The notes beneath the pieces were generated by a model. That model saw nothing but the letters and a program-made list of their open reading frames with translations, searched no databases and was not told the DNA's origin. A DNA stretch of 16,797 nucleotides from Parvibaculum sp049671045 (lineage in GTDB: Bacteria; Pseudomonadota; Alphaproteobacteria; Parvibaculales; Parvibaculaceae), in assembly GCF_049671045.1 (NCBI RefSeq), contig NZ_JBATUH010000090.1:1-16797 (forward strand). The letters run 5' to 3'. Below, one piece after another: positions 6,308-12,995 of the stretch. Numbering within the stretch: the stretch's first letter is position 1; every line of letters begins with the position of its first letter. Both the position numbers and the translations under genes were made by a program.

Positions 6308-6721
6308 ATGTCACCCGACCCCGCCGACACGCTCGATCCCGACTGGGAGTCGCCAGCCGCCATCACGCTTGGCAAGAAGGTGCTGGAGCTCGATCCCGAG
6401 CGCGGCTATGTGCGCGCGTCGTATGTGGCGGGTGACAATTTCATCAATCGGGGAGGACGTATCTATGGCGGCTTCCTCGCGGCGATGCTCGATGGCCTGT
6501 GCGGACACGCGGTGAGGCTCACTCATCGCCAGCCGGGTACGCCCCAGGTCACGCTCGAACTCAAGACGAGCTTCATTGGCCGCGCCGACAAGGGCACGCT
6601 GATCGGGGAGGGATGGGTTCGCCATCGCGGCAAATCCATCGCCTTCGCCGAAGCGGAGTTGCGCGACGAGGCGGGCGAGCTTGTCGCCAGAGCGAGCGCG
6701 ACCTTCAAGGTTGGTAGCTGA
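6308..6721 (+). CDS. PaaI-type hotdog thioesterase family protein
   Basis: A 137-residue protein, normal for a single hotdog domain. The central helix region reads N47-RGGRIYGGFLAAMLDGLCGHAV, equivalent to the N-x-HGG-x7-D motif of PaaI-like acyl-CoA thioesterases, with D62 retained but the usual histidine before GG replaced by Y53. The following strands TPQVTLELKTSFIGRA and KGTLIGEGWVRHRGKSIAFAEAELRDEAGELVARASATF are typical of the fold. It starts 13 nt after paralogue 2 with GAGAGG upstream, so it is probably translated from the same transcript as the two secreted proteins. The expected reaction is hydrolysis of a small or aromatic acyl-CoA in the cytoplasm. The Tyr change may alter activity, and the link with the secreted pair is positional only. 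Confidence 0.85.
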   Translation: MSPDPADTLDPDWESPAAITLGKKVLELDPERGYVRASYVAGDNFINRGGRIYGGFLAAMLDGLCGHAVRLTHRQPGTPQVTLELKTSFIGRADKGTLIGEGWVRHRGKSIAFAEAELRDEAGELVARASATFKVGS

Positions 6722-6779
6722 GGGCAAGATCGGCACCTGAGAGCGCTGCAGCTTTTTTCCTCTATCCGTCATCGTCGCT

Positions 6780-6803
6780 GCGCCGCGGGCTCCTCCGCGG
6801 CGC
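6780..6803. terminator. GC-rich hairpin after the thioesterase gene, weak terminator candidate
   Basis: GCGCCGCGG (6780-6788), loop GCTCCT, CCGCGGCGC (6795-6803): a perfect 9-bp stem, 59 nt after the stop, followed on the plus strand by CTTTCGC. The T-run is short, so termination would be weak. A separate T6 run lies at about 6753-6758 with only a poor stem (GCTGCAGC) before it. Confidence 0.45.
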
Positions 6804-6877
6804 CTTTCGCGCGTGTCCCGATGCGGGTCATGCCGCGTGAGCGCGGATCAAAATCCCCAAACAGGCATTTCAGACCT

Positions 6878-6896
6878 TTGATTTTGTGGCGATCAA
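6878..6896. promoter_or_regulatory. TTGAT-N9-ATCAA inverted repeat upstream of qNorB
   Basis: TTGAT (6878-6882) and ATCAA (6892-6896) are exact FNR/DNR half-sites but are 9 bp apart instead of 4. GATTTTG (6880-6886), partly inside it, also mirrors CAAAATC at 6849-6855. The repeat is 89 nt before the norB start in the 264-bp gap 6722-6985, which otherwise holds no gene that I can support. A regulatory role is conjecture. Confidence 0.3.
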
Positions 6897-6985
6897 GTGC
6901 ACCCTGTTCGTCTGTACACGAGTCGATTGCGCGTTCGGGGCTTCGCGCCCTTTTGTGATTGCATGCCGTCAGCATGGGGGACCAG

Positions 6986-9250
6986 ATGACAAATGTCGCG
7001 CTTGCCGATCCCGTCGAGGAACTCTCGCCCTGGTGGGGGCGCGCCGTCGCCGTCACATTCGCACTGGGCTTTGCTGTTCTGATCCTGCTGACGGTGAAGG
7101 CCTATCAATACGCGCCGCCCATTCCGGACCGCACGGTCGACACCTCCGGCAATGTCATCTTCACCGGCGACGACGTGCGCGCCGGGCAGGAAGTGTTCCT
7201 CAAATACGGCCTGATGAACAATGGCAGCATCTGGGGCCATGGCGGCTATCTGGGACCGGATTTCAGCGCGGCCGTGCTCCACAACTGGGCGCTCGATCTC
7301 GCCGAGCGGCGAGCGCAGGAGCGCTTCTCGAAGGGTTATGAAGCTCTTTCGCCCGAGGATCGCGCCGCCGTGGAAGGCGAGGTCGGCGCGCTGCTGAAGG
7401 TCAATCGCTACGACCCGGAAACGGCCGCTCTGACGATGCTGCCCGCCGGCGCGGAAACCTTCGCGAAGGAGATCGAGCATTGGAAGAGCTATTTCGAGAA
7501 ACCGGAACTCAATGGCGGCCTGACCGCCAATCTCATCACCGATCCGAAGGAGCTTCACGACCTCACGGCCTTCTTCACATGGGCGGCATGGGGCTCCGTT
7601 GCCGAACGGCCGGGAGCGAAACATTCCTATACGAATAATTTTCCCTACGATCCCCTTGCCGGCAATCATCCGACAGGTGCTGCCGTGCTCTGGTCGGCGA
7701 TCAGCTTCATCTTCCTTCTCGGCGGCACGGCGATCGTGCTTCTCGCCTTCGGCAAGTTCGATTATCTGGGCTGGCACGGCGCGGCCGCCCCGGTCGAGAA
7801 ATGGGTTCTGAGCGATGCACAGAAGGCGACACTCAAATATATGGCTGTCGCTTCTGTCCTGTTCCTCGGCCAGACCTTCTTCGGCGCGGGCGTCGCGCAT
7901 TACCGCGCGGATCCCGGCTCCTTCTACGGCATCGACCTCGCTGAATATTTCCCGAGCAATCTCCTCCGGACATGGCATCTTCAGTCGGCCATCTTCTGGA
8001 TCGCGACATCATATGTCGCAGGCGCGCTTTTCGTTGCCGAATTGCTGGGACGAGCGAGCCCGCCGCGCCAGAAGCTCGGCATTCACCTCCTGTTCGGCGC
8101 GGTCGCCATCGTCATAGTGGGCAGCATGCTCGGCGAATGGGCGGGCATTCTCCAATGGCTGCCGCGGAGCTGGTTCTGGTTCGGCAATCAGGGTTGGGAA
8201 TTTCTGGAGCTTGGCCGCTTCTGGCAGATCCTGCTCGCTATTGGCCTTCTGTTCTGGTTCTTCCTCGTATGGCGCGCGGTCCAGCCCGCCTTGCACGATC
8301 CGCAGCGGAAGGGCTTTGCGAAGTTCTTCCTCATCGCGGCATTCGCCATTCCGCTTTTCTATCTGCCGGCGCTCTTCTTCGGCTCACAGACGAATTACAC
8401 GGTCGTCGATGCGTGGCGCTTCTGGATCATCCATCTCTGGGTCGAGGGGTTTTTCGAGTTCTTCGTCACCGTGGTCGTGGCGGTCATCTTCTATCAGATG
8501 GGGCTCGTGCGGCGGATCACGGCGCTCCGCACCATCTATCTCGATGCGATCCTCTATTTCGGCGGCGGGCTGATCGGCACGGGGCATCACTGGTACTGGA
8601 CCGGCCAGACCGAGGTGAACATGGCATTCTCCGCCACATTCTCGGCGCTCGAGGTCGTGCCGCTCACTCTCATCACGCTCGATGCCTGGGATTTCGTGCG
8701 GACGACGCGCGGGAGCGACAGCATGGTCATGCGCCATCGCTGGACCTTCTACTTCCTGATGGCGGTCGGCTTCTGGAACTTCGTCGGCGCGGGCGTCTTC
8801 GGCTTCCTCATCAACACGCCGATCATCAGCTATTACGAGGTGGGAACCATCCTCACGCCGAACCACGGCCACGCCGCGATGATGGGTGTCTTCGGAATGC
8901 TGGGCGCGGGGCTCATGGTTTTCGTTCTGCGCGAAATCGTGGCCGACGACGTCTGGCCGCGGATCGAGAAGCTGGTGCGCGTCGCCTTTTGGGGGCTGAA
9001 TATCGGCCTTGCGATGATGGTGCTCTTCAGCCTTTTTCCCGGCGGGGTTCTGCAGGTTCTCGACGTGACCGAGAACGGCTATTGGCACGCGCGCAGCCTC
9101 GCTCACACGGGCACACCCATTGCGCGCTTCCTCGAATGGATGCGAATGCCCGGCGATCTCGTCTTCATGTTCGCTGGCGCACTGCCTCTCGCGCTGGCGC
9201 TGGTCTGGGGCTATTTCGCGCGCTGGCGGGCAACGGGCGACGCGCGCTGA
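6986..9250 (+). CDS. norB: Quinol-dependent nitric oxide reductase, single-subunit qNorB
   Basis: A 754-residue inner-membrane haem-copper oxidase-family enzyme reducing 2 NO to N2O with electrons from quinol. The N-terminal extension fusing a NorC-like region to NorB is present: a TM helix (about 17-38), then a large periplasmic domain with GQEVFLKYGLMNNGSIWGHG. The core has about thirteen further helices. Visible ligand motifs are RTWHLQSA (H331, low-spin haem), HLWVEG (H483, FeB, and the NOR-specific glutamate E487), GHHWYW (H534/H535, FeB) and NHGHAAMMG (H627/H629, haem ligands). ATG 6986 has GGGGGA 4 nt upstream; ATG 6974 and TTG 6959 are in-frame alternatives. No norC, norQ, norD or other denitrification gene is nearby, so NO detoxification is a better inference than full denitrification. 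Family assignment is very secure. Confidence 0.96.
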   Translation: MTNVALADPVEELSPWWGRAVAVTFALGFAVLILLTVKAYQYAPPIPDRTVDTSGNVIFTGDDVRAGQEVFLKYGLMNNGSIWGHGGYLGPDFSAAVLHNWALDLAERRAQERFSKGYEALSPEDRAAVEGEVGALLKVNRYDPETAALTMLPAGAETFAKEIEHWKSYFEKPELNGGLTANLITDPKELHDLTAFFTWAAWGSVAERPGAKHSYTNNFPYDPLAGNHPTGAAVLWSAISFIFLLGGTAIVLLAFGKFDYLGWHGAAAPVEKWVLSDAQKATLKYMAVASVLFLGQTFFGAGVAHYRADPGSFYGIDLAEYFPSNLLRTWHLQSAIFWIATSYVAGALFVAELLGRASPPRQKLGIHLLFGAVAIVIVGSMLGEWAGILQWLPRSWFWFGNQGWEFLELGRFWQILLAIGLLFWFFLVWRAVQPALHDPQRKGFAKFFLIAAFAIPLFYLPALFFGSQTNYTVVDAWRFWIIHLWVEGFFEFFVTVVVAVIFYQMGLVRRITALRTIYLDAILYFGGGLIGTGHHWYWTGQTEVNMAFSATFSALEVVPLTLITLDAWDFVRTTRGSDSMVMRHRWTFYFLMAVGFWNFVGAGVFGFLINTPIISYYEVGTILTPNHGHAAMMGVFGMLGAGLMVFVLREIVADDVWPRIEKLVRVAFWGLNIGLAMMVLFSLFPGGVLQVLDVTENGYWHARSLAHTGTPIARFLEWMRMPGDLVFMFAGALPLALALVWGYFARWRATGDAR

Positions 9251-9270
9251 GCGCGCTGCCTTCATCATGC

Positions 9271-9301
9271 GAGCCGGCGGCAATGTGCCTGCCGCCGGTT
9301 C
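9271..9301. terminator. Strong hairpin between the convergent norB and AhpD-like genes
   Basis: GAGCCGGCGGCA (9271-9282), loop ATGTGCC, TGCCGCCGGTTC (9290-9301): 12 pairs including one G-T wobble, 20 nt after the norB stop and 43 nt from the stop of the minus-strand gene. There is no T-run on either side, so it is a likely mRNA 3'-end structure or a U-poor terminator. Confidence 0.45.
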
Positions 9302-9344
9302 AGCTTCCGCCTCGGCACGGCACCGCGCGAGGCTCTCGGACCGG

Positions 9345-9920
9345 TCAACGACCGAGCGCGTAGAACTCCGCGTTGGGGCGCATGCTGGTGACATTTGCCA
9401 TGCGGTTTGAAAGGCCGAAAAAGGCCGAGATCGCGGCGATGTCCCAGACATCTTCCTCCGTGAAGCCATAGGCCTTCAGCGCCTCGATGTCGGCATCGCT
9501 GACCAAGTGGGCCTGCTGCGAGACCTTGACCGCGAAGTCGATCATGGCCTTCTGCCGCTCGGTGATGTCGGCCTTCCGGTAATTCGTCGCGACCTGATCC
9601 GCGATGAGCGGGTTCTTCGCCCGGATGCGGAGGATCGCGCCATGCGCCACGACGCAATACTGGCACTGGTTCATGCCGCTGGTGGCGACGACGATCATCT
9701 CGCGCTCCGCCTTGGAAAGATTGCCGGGCTTTTCCATCAGCGCGTCGTGATAGGCGAAGAAGGCGCGGAACTCGTCCGGCCGGTGGGCGAGCACGAGAAA
9801 GACATTGGGAATGAAGCCGGATTTCTCCTGCACGGCCAGGATGCGCTCCCGTATGTCATCCGGCATCTCGGAAAGCTCGGGCACGGGGAAGCGGCTTATG
9901 GGCGCCTCGGTAGCGGTCAT
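9345..9920 (-). CDS. AhpD-like / carboxymuconolactone decarboxylase-family peroxidase-related protein
   Basis: A 191-residue protein of the all-helical AhpD/CMD fold, close to the 'peroxidase-related enzyme' group. The redox motif C86-Q-Y-C89-V-V-A-H93 is the C-x2-C-x3-H site of alkylhydroperoxidase AhpD, with E72 in KAEREM upstream. The N-terminal SRFPVPELSEMPDDIRERI and GFIPNVFLVLAHRPDEFRAFFAYHDALM are typical of the group. The frame is open upstream to 10172, overlapping acuI, but ATG 9920 is preferred because GGAG lies 8 nt upstream and the family N-terminus begins there. It follows acuI on the same strand after 74 nt that contain a perfect hairpin. The likely role is reduction of organic peroxides or a gamma-carboxymuconolactone-like reaction; peroxide defence is more consistent with the CxxC motif. 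Confidence 0.9.
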   Translation of the reverse strand: MTATEAPISRFPVPELSEMPDDIRERILAVQEKSGFIPNVFLVLAHRPDEFRAFFAYHDALMEKPGNLSKAEREMIVVATSGMNQCQYCVVAHGAILRIRAKNPLIADQVATNYRKADITERQKAMIDFAVKVSQQAHLVSDADIEALKAYGFTEEDVWDIAAISAFFGLSNRMANVTSMRPNAEFYALGR

Positions 9921-9947
9921 CGGATCGTCTCCACGTTTTCTGGGCAG

Positions 9948-9972
9948 CATCGCCCGGCATGGCCGGGCGATG
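9948..9972. repeat. Perfect 11-bp stem hairpin between acuI and the AhpD-like gene
   Basis: CATCGCCCGGC (9948-9958), loop of three bases (ATG), GCCGGGCGATG (9962-9972). The stem is uninterrupted and very GC-rich. It lies 22 nt after the acuI stop and 27 nt before the start of the AhpD-like gene. On the minus strand it is followed by a purine-rich stretch, not a U-run, so it would not be a standard terminator. Stabilisation of the upstream acuRI message, or partial attenuation, is likelier. Confidence 0.6.
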
Positions 9973-9994
9973 AGTTGATCGTTGTACGGTTTAA

Positions 9995-10984
9995 TCAGGC
10001 GTCCTGCGCGACCGGCACGATCACGCGGCCGCGGATCTGTCCCGCGAGCAGCTTCCCTGCGACGGGGATCACATCGGAGAACGAGATACGCTCGGTCAGA
10101 GCGTCGAGCAGGGCAGGGTCGAGATCGCGCGCCAGCCGTTTCCATGCTTCCAGCCGCTCTTCGCGCGGGCACATTACGCTGTCCACGCCGGCAAGCGTCA
10201 CGCCGCGCAGGATGAAGGGCGCGACCGTGGCCGGAAATCCCATTCCGGCCGCAAGCCCGCAGGCAGCTACGACGCCGCGATACTTCATCGACGCGCAGAC
10301 ATTGGCGAGAACCTGCCCGCCCGCAACGTCGATGGCGCCGGCCCAGCGTTCCTTCGCCAGCGGCTTGCCGGGCTCGCTGAAGTCTGCGCGCGGCAGGATT
10401 TCCTTCGCGCCCAGCCGCTTCAGGAAGTCTGCCTCTTCCATGCGGCCCGTGACCGCTGCGACGTGATAGCCGAGCCGGGAGAGAAGGGCGACGGCGACGC
10501 TACCGACGCCGCCGGCGGCGCCCGTCACGAGAATTTCCCCCGATGCGGGCCGGACGCCCTGGCGTTCGAGCGCGAGCACGCAAAGCATCGCCGTATAACC
10601 GGCCGTGCCGATGCTCATCGCCTGTGCCATGGTGAAGTTCGGTTCCATAGGCACGAGCCAGTCGCCCTTGACGCGCGCCTTTTCCGCGAGGCCGCCCCAA
10701 TGCACTTCGCCCACGCCCCAGCCATTCAGCACCACCTTGTCGCCCGGCTTGTAATCCGGATGGCTGGACTGCTCGACGGTTCCGGCGAAGTCGATCCCCG
10801 GAACCATGGGAAACTTGCGCACCACCGGGCTCTTGCCGGTGATGGCGAGCGCATCCTTGTAGTTCAGCGTGGACCAGGCGACGCGGACCGTGACGTCGCC
10901 TTCCGGCAGGCTGCTCTCGTCAATATCGGCCAGGCGGACATTCTGCCCGCTTTCGGATTTCTCGATCAGTATGGCTTTGAACAC
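9995..10984 (-). CDS. acuI: Acryloyl-CoA reductase (NADPH), AcuI/YhdH-type MDR oxidoreductase
   Basis: A 329-residue zinc-free medium-chain dehydrogenase/reductase; AcuI enzymes reduce toxic acryloyl-CoA to propionyl-CoA with NADPH, in DMSP/acrylate and 3-hydroxypropionate metabolism. The GroES-like domain shows WSTLNYKDALAITGKSPVVR (37-56), PGIDFAGTV (62-70) and NGWGVGEVHWGGLAEKARV. The Rossmann fold has VTGAAGGVGSVAVALLSRLGY (153-173), then TGRMEEADFLKRLGAKEIL, CGLAAGMGFPATVAPFILRGV and a C-terminal GKLLAGQIRGRVIVP. The start is GTG 10984 with only a weak ribosome site. The gene lies 12 nt downstream of the AcuR-type repressor in the same order as the Rhodobacter acuR-acuI operon, but no dddL or other DMSP lyase follows; an AhpD-like gene does. 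The assignment rests on motifs plus synteny. Confidence 0.9.
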   Translation of the reverse strand: MFKAILIEKSESGQNVRLADIDESSLPEGDVTVRVAWSTLNYKDALAITGKSPVVRKFPMVPGIDFAGTVEQSSHPDYKPGDKVVLNGWGVGEVHWGGLAEKARVKGDWLVPMEPNFTMAQAMSIGTAGYTAMLCVLALERQGVRPASGEILVTGAAGGVGSVAVALLSRLGYHVAAVTGRMEEADFLKRLGAKEILPRADFSEPGKPLAKERWAGAIDVAGGQVLANVCASMKYRGVVAACGLAAGMGFPATVAPFILRGVTLAGVDSVMCPREERLEAWKRLARDLDPALLDALTERISFSDVIPVAGKLLAGQIRGRVIVPVAQDA

Positions 10985-10996
10985 GTATTATCGCTT

Positions 10997-11650
10997 TCAG
11001 GTCCCCACGGACCGCTTTTCAAGAAGGTTGAAGAAGCCTGCGGCAAACCGGTCGAGAGGCGCCGCGTTACGTTCGAGTTTTGCGCGCAGCACCGCGCCCT
11101 CCCAGCCGATCCAGAAGAAGGCGGCCAGCGCATCGCAATCGGCATCTGGCGCGATCTCGCCAGCTGCCTGCGCGGCCCGGAGGCACGCGGCGGTGCGCGC
11201 CTGCCAGTCCTCGAACACCGAAATCAGCCGTTCACGGAATATTTCCGGGAGTGCGCCCATCTCCTGTCCGAGATTGCCGACGAGGCAGCCGCGCTTGAAA
11301 TCATGCCGCTCCATACCCCGGCGCGCATCGGCGATGAAGTCGCGCAGGCGCTGCAGCGGCGTGAGCGTCGTATCTGTAAACCAGCGGTCGAGCTTGCCCG
11401 CGAAATAGTCGGCGTAGGACTGGATCAGCTCGAGCCCGAACGCATCCTTGCTCGGGAAGTAGTAGTAGAACGATCCCTTCGGCACGCCGACCGATCCGAG
11501 AATTTCATCGAGGCCGGTCGACGAGTAACCCTTCTCCGTCAGGATCGCGACGCCTGCACGCAGGAGCCTGCCGCGCAGTTCGTCGATCTCCGCCGCCGCC
11601 TTTGGCGGCCGCCCGCGCCGCCTTGCCGTCACTGGTTGAACCCTTGCCAT
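10997..11650 (-). CDS. acuR: TetR-family repressor, AcuR-type
   Basis: A 217-residue regulator. An Arg-rich N-terminal tail (RRRGRPPKAA, 10-19) precedes the TetR helix-turn-helix, with EKGYSSTGLDEILGSVGVPKGSFYYYFPSKDAF (39-71). The ligand domain carries HDFKRGCLVGNLGQEMGALPE (116-136, with C122) and FFWIGWEGAVLRAKLE, blocks I recall from the Rhodobacter sphaeroides acrylate-responsive repressor AcuR and its NemR-like relatives. It precedes acuI by 12 nt and should autorepress the acuRI operon through the palindrome at 11656-11680. ATG 11650 has no Shine-Dalgarno and would give a very short leader; an in-frame GTG at 11632 has AAGGG about 8 nt upstream and is a real alternative start. Acrylate or acryloyl-CoA as inducer is inferred from the family. 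Confidence 0.88.
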   Translation of the reverse strand: MARVQPVTARRRGRPPKAAAEIDELRGRLLRAGVAILTEKGYSSTGLDEILGSVGVPKGSFYYYFPSKDAFGLELIQSYADYFAGKLDRWFTDTTLTPLQRLRDFIADARRGMERHDFKRGCLVGNLGQEMGALPEIFRERLISVFEDWQARTAACLRAAQAAGEIAPDADCDALAAFFWIGWEGAVLRAKLERNAAPLDRFAAGFFNLLEKRSVGT

Positions 11651-11655
11651 AAATA

Positions 11656-11680
11656 TTTATTAGACCGATCGTCTATAAAA
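11656..11680. promoter_or_regulatory. Operator-like palindrome upstream of acuR
   Basis: TAGAC (11661-11665), CGATC, GTCTA (11671-11675), flanked by TTTAT on the left and TAAAA on the right, which extend the symmetry through an AAA/TTT match. It ends 6 nt before the annotated ATG of acuR. A weak -35-like TTGCCT (minus strand, 11686-11681) lies just upstream, so a bound repressor would cover the core promoter. A TAGAC-centred palindrome before a NemR/AcuR-type regulator gene fits autoregulation. It lies in the 223-bp gap 11651-11873, where I see no gene. Confidence 0.65.
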
Positions 11681-11873
11681 AGGCAAGCGCGCAATCGCGC
11701 GCACAGCCGCGCGCGCCTTTCCTTTCCAGAACGGCATGGGAGCGCCGGACCGCGCCGTGCAATCTCCGGCTCGTGAATTTTTTAAATGTGAAGGGGGAGG
11801 GTACCGCTCGGCGGCACGCGCAGCTGACCGCAAACCGGGCCCGATAAGGCCGAACGACTTTTCAGGTATCGGC

Positions 11874-11963
11874 TGGCGGAAGGGGTGGGATTCGAACCCA
11901 CGGTGAGCGTGAACCCACGCCGGTTTTCAAGACCGGTGCCTTAAACCACTCGGCCACCCTTCC
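11874..11963 (-). tRNA. tRNA-Ser (UGA)
   Basis: A minus-strand cloverleaf of 90 nt including an encoded CCA (11876-11874). The acceptor stem GGAAGGG pairs with CCCTTCC, followed by discriminator G and CCA. The D-arm has GTGGCCGAGTGGTT, the anticodon arm CCGGT-CTTGAAA-ACCGG gives anticodon TGA, and a long class II variable arm CGTGGGTTCACGCTCACCG-type segment precedes the T-arm GTGGGTTCGAATCCCAC. The long variable arm and anticodon both specify serine (UCA and wobble codons). Its first 23 bases are also the last codons of the glycosyltransferase gene on the same strand. Confidence 0.97.
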
Positions 11964-12831
11964 TGAGAGGACGGCTTAAGGGTTCCGGCTGGTCGAGACA
12001 ACCGGAAAAAGCGTCGCCGGCAGCTGCGCCGTCTCCGGCAAAGGGCACGACCATTCGTTCTTCCTTCAGCCGCCTGACGAGCGCCGAAAGCTGCTCAATG
12101 GGGCGGGCGAGTTCCCTCAGGAACTTGCCCAATCCCTTCCGCTTCTTCCTGGCGGCCGAACGCAGAACGTCCCGTTCGGCGGCAATAGCGCTCTCGAGGG
12201 GCCCGGACAGCATCGTCCCCTGATAGGCCCATTCCTGAATGCAGACGGCGGGGACGAGCTGGAGCGCGGCGAGACCGCCGGAGCGCAGCGCCTCGTCATC
12301 GAACATGATGTCGTCCACGGCCCGGTCCATCTTCACCGTCAGTTCCATGAGCGTGGTGGCTCCATCCCGGTTGAGGATGTAGCCTGCGGCGCCTGCGCTC
12401 GTGGAGGTGAGCCGCGCAAGCCTGTGGCCGTCGAACAGCGGCAGGGATTCGCGCCTCAGCCAGACCGGCTGGCGCATGGTTTCAAGTTTGATGATATGGA
12501 AGGGCAGGCTCTCCAGCAGCGCCTTCGATTCCACAAGGGTCCTGAATCCGGCACTCAGCCGGACGTCGTCTTCCAGGATGCAGCAGTGAGTTTTTCCACC
12601 GGCAAGAAAACGCGCCCAGGCCGCTCGATGGCTGAGCATGCAGGCGACCTCGTACCGGGACAGGCTGTACCTGGGAGTGTCGGAAACGAGAGAATAAATC
12701 CTGTCAGTGCCCAGATTATTCCCGTCAACGGCCCTGACACGCTCAAATTTAATTTCAAATTCGCGAAGTATTTTTGTTATTCGAATCAGTCGCTCGGGAT
12801 GCCGGTCGAGATTTATGACCATAACATCCAT
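11941..12831 (-). CDS. Glycosyltransferase family 25 (LPS-type) protein
   Basis: A 296-residue protein; GT25 enzymes transfer sugars (often galactose) in lipopolysaccharide or capsule assembly at the cytoplasmic membrane face. It begins with the family's VINLDRHPERL (5-15), then FERVRAVDG (29-37), MLSHRAAWARFLAGG (65-79), CCILEDDVRL with the metal-binding acidic cluster E87-D88-D89 (83-92), GAAGYILNRDGATTL (147-161) and VDDIMFDDE (172-180). ATG 12831 has ACGGAG 6 nt upstream. The segment after about residue 225 is basic and then low in conservation signals, and the last eight codons lie inside the tRNA-Ser gene, whose D-arm supplies the TAA stop. The 5' third is AT-richer than its neighbours. 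It diverges from a GT2 gene, so the pair likely serves a surface polysaccharide. Confidence 0.87.
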   Translation of the reverse strand: MDVMVINLDRHPERLIRITKILREFEIKFERVRAVDGNNLGTDRIYSLVSDTPRYSLSRYEVACMLSHRAAWARFLAGGKTHCCILEDDVRLSAGFRTLVESKALLESLPFHIIKLETMRQPVWLRRESLPLFDGHRLARLTSTSAGAAGYILNRDGATTLMELTVKMDRAVDDIMFDDEALRSGGLAALQLVPAVCIQEWAYQGTMLSGPLESAIAAERDVLRSAARKKRKGLGKFLRELARPIEQLSALVRRLKEERMVVPFAGDGAAAGDAFSGCLDQPEPLSRPLRKGGRVV

Positions 12832-12844
12832 GGCAAACTCCGTA

Positions 12845-12879
12845 GTTTTCAGGCTGTGTGTGATTCATGCTCTGAAAAC
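12845..12879. promoter_or_regulatory. AT-rich divergent promoter region with an 8-bp inverted repeat between the glycosyltransferases
   Basis: GTTTTCAG (12845-12852) and CTGAAAAC (12872-12879) are perfect arms 19 nt apart, in the 164-bp gap 12832-12995 between divergent genes. A TACAAT -10-like hexamer at 12888-12893 points towards the GT2 gene, but its -35 is poor. The gap is much richer in A+T than the flanking DNA. A shared regulator for both genes is possible but not shown. Confidence 0.4.
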
Positions 12880-12995
12880 GAGAATTTTACAATGGGATAT
12901 TCTCCTATTTCACAGGAACGTCATCGGGAATATATGAGTTTCCCGAGCGAATTCAGATTATGGAAACAAGGTGGCCGCGCTTCGAGGGGGCATTG

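Noticed and set aside
6878..6896. FNR/DNR binding site before norB.
   Set aside because: The half-sites are exact but the spacer is 9 bp, not 4. Kept only as an unexplained inverted repeat.
7972..9363. 463-codon plus-strand frame overlapping qNorB in another frame.
   Set aside because: The translation is Arg/His/Ser-rich with no domain, while the overlapping frame encodes qNorB with all metal ligands.
11687..11702. GCGCGC-AATC-GCGCGC repeat upstream of acuR.
   Set aside because: Self-complementary GC alternation is expected by chance at this base composition and there is no supporting context.
9507..11776. Two long plus-strand frames (319 and 437 codons) opposite the AhpD-like, acuI and acuR genes.
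   Set aside because: They are antisense shadows; both span several gene boundaries and show no recognisable domain.
11874..11963. tRNA-Ser as the attachment site of a genomic island.
   Set aside because: No integrase and no duplicated tRNA 3' end were seen in the window, and the glycosyltransferase genes lie on the tRNA's 5' side, not the side islands normally use.
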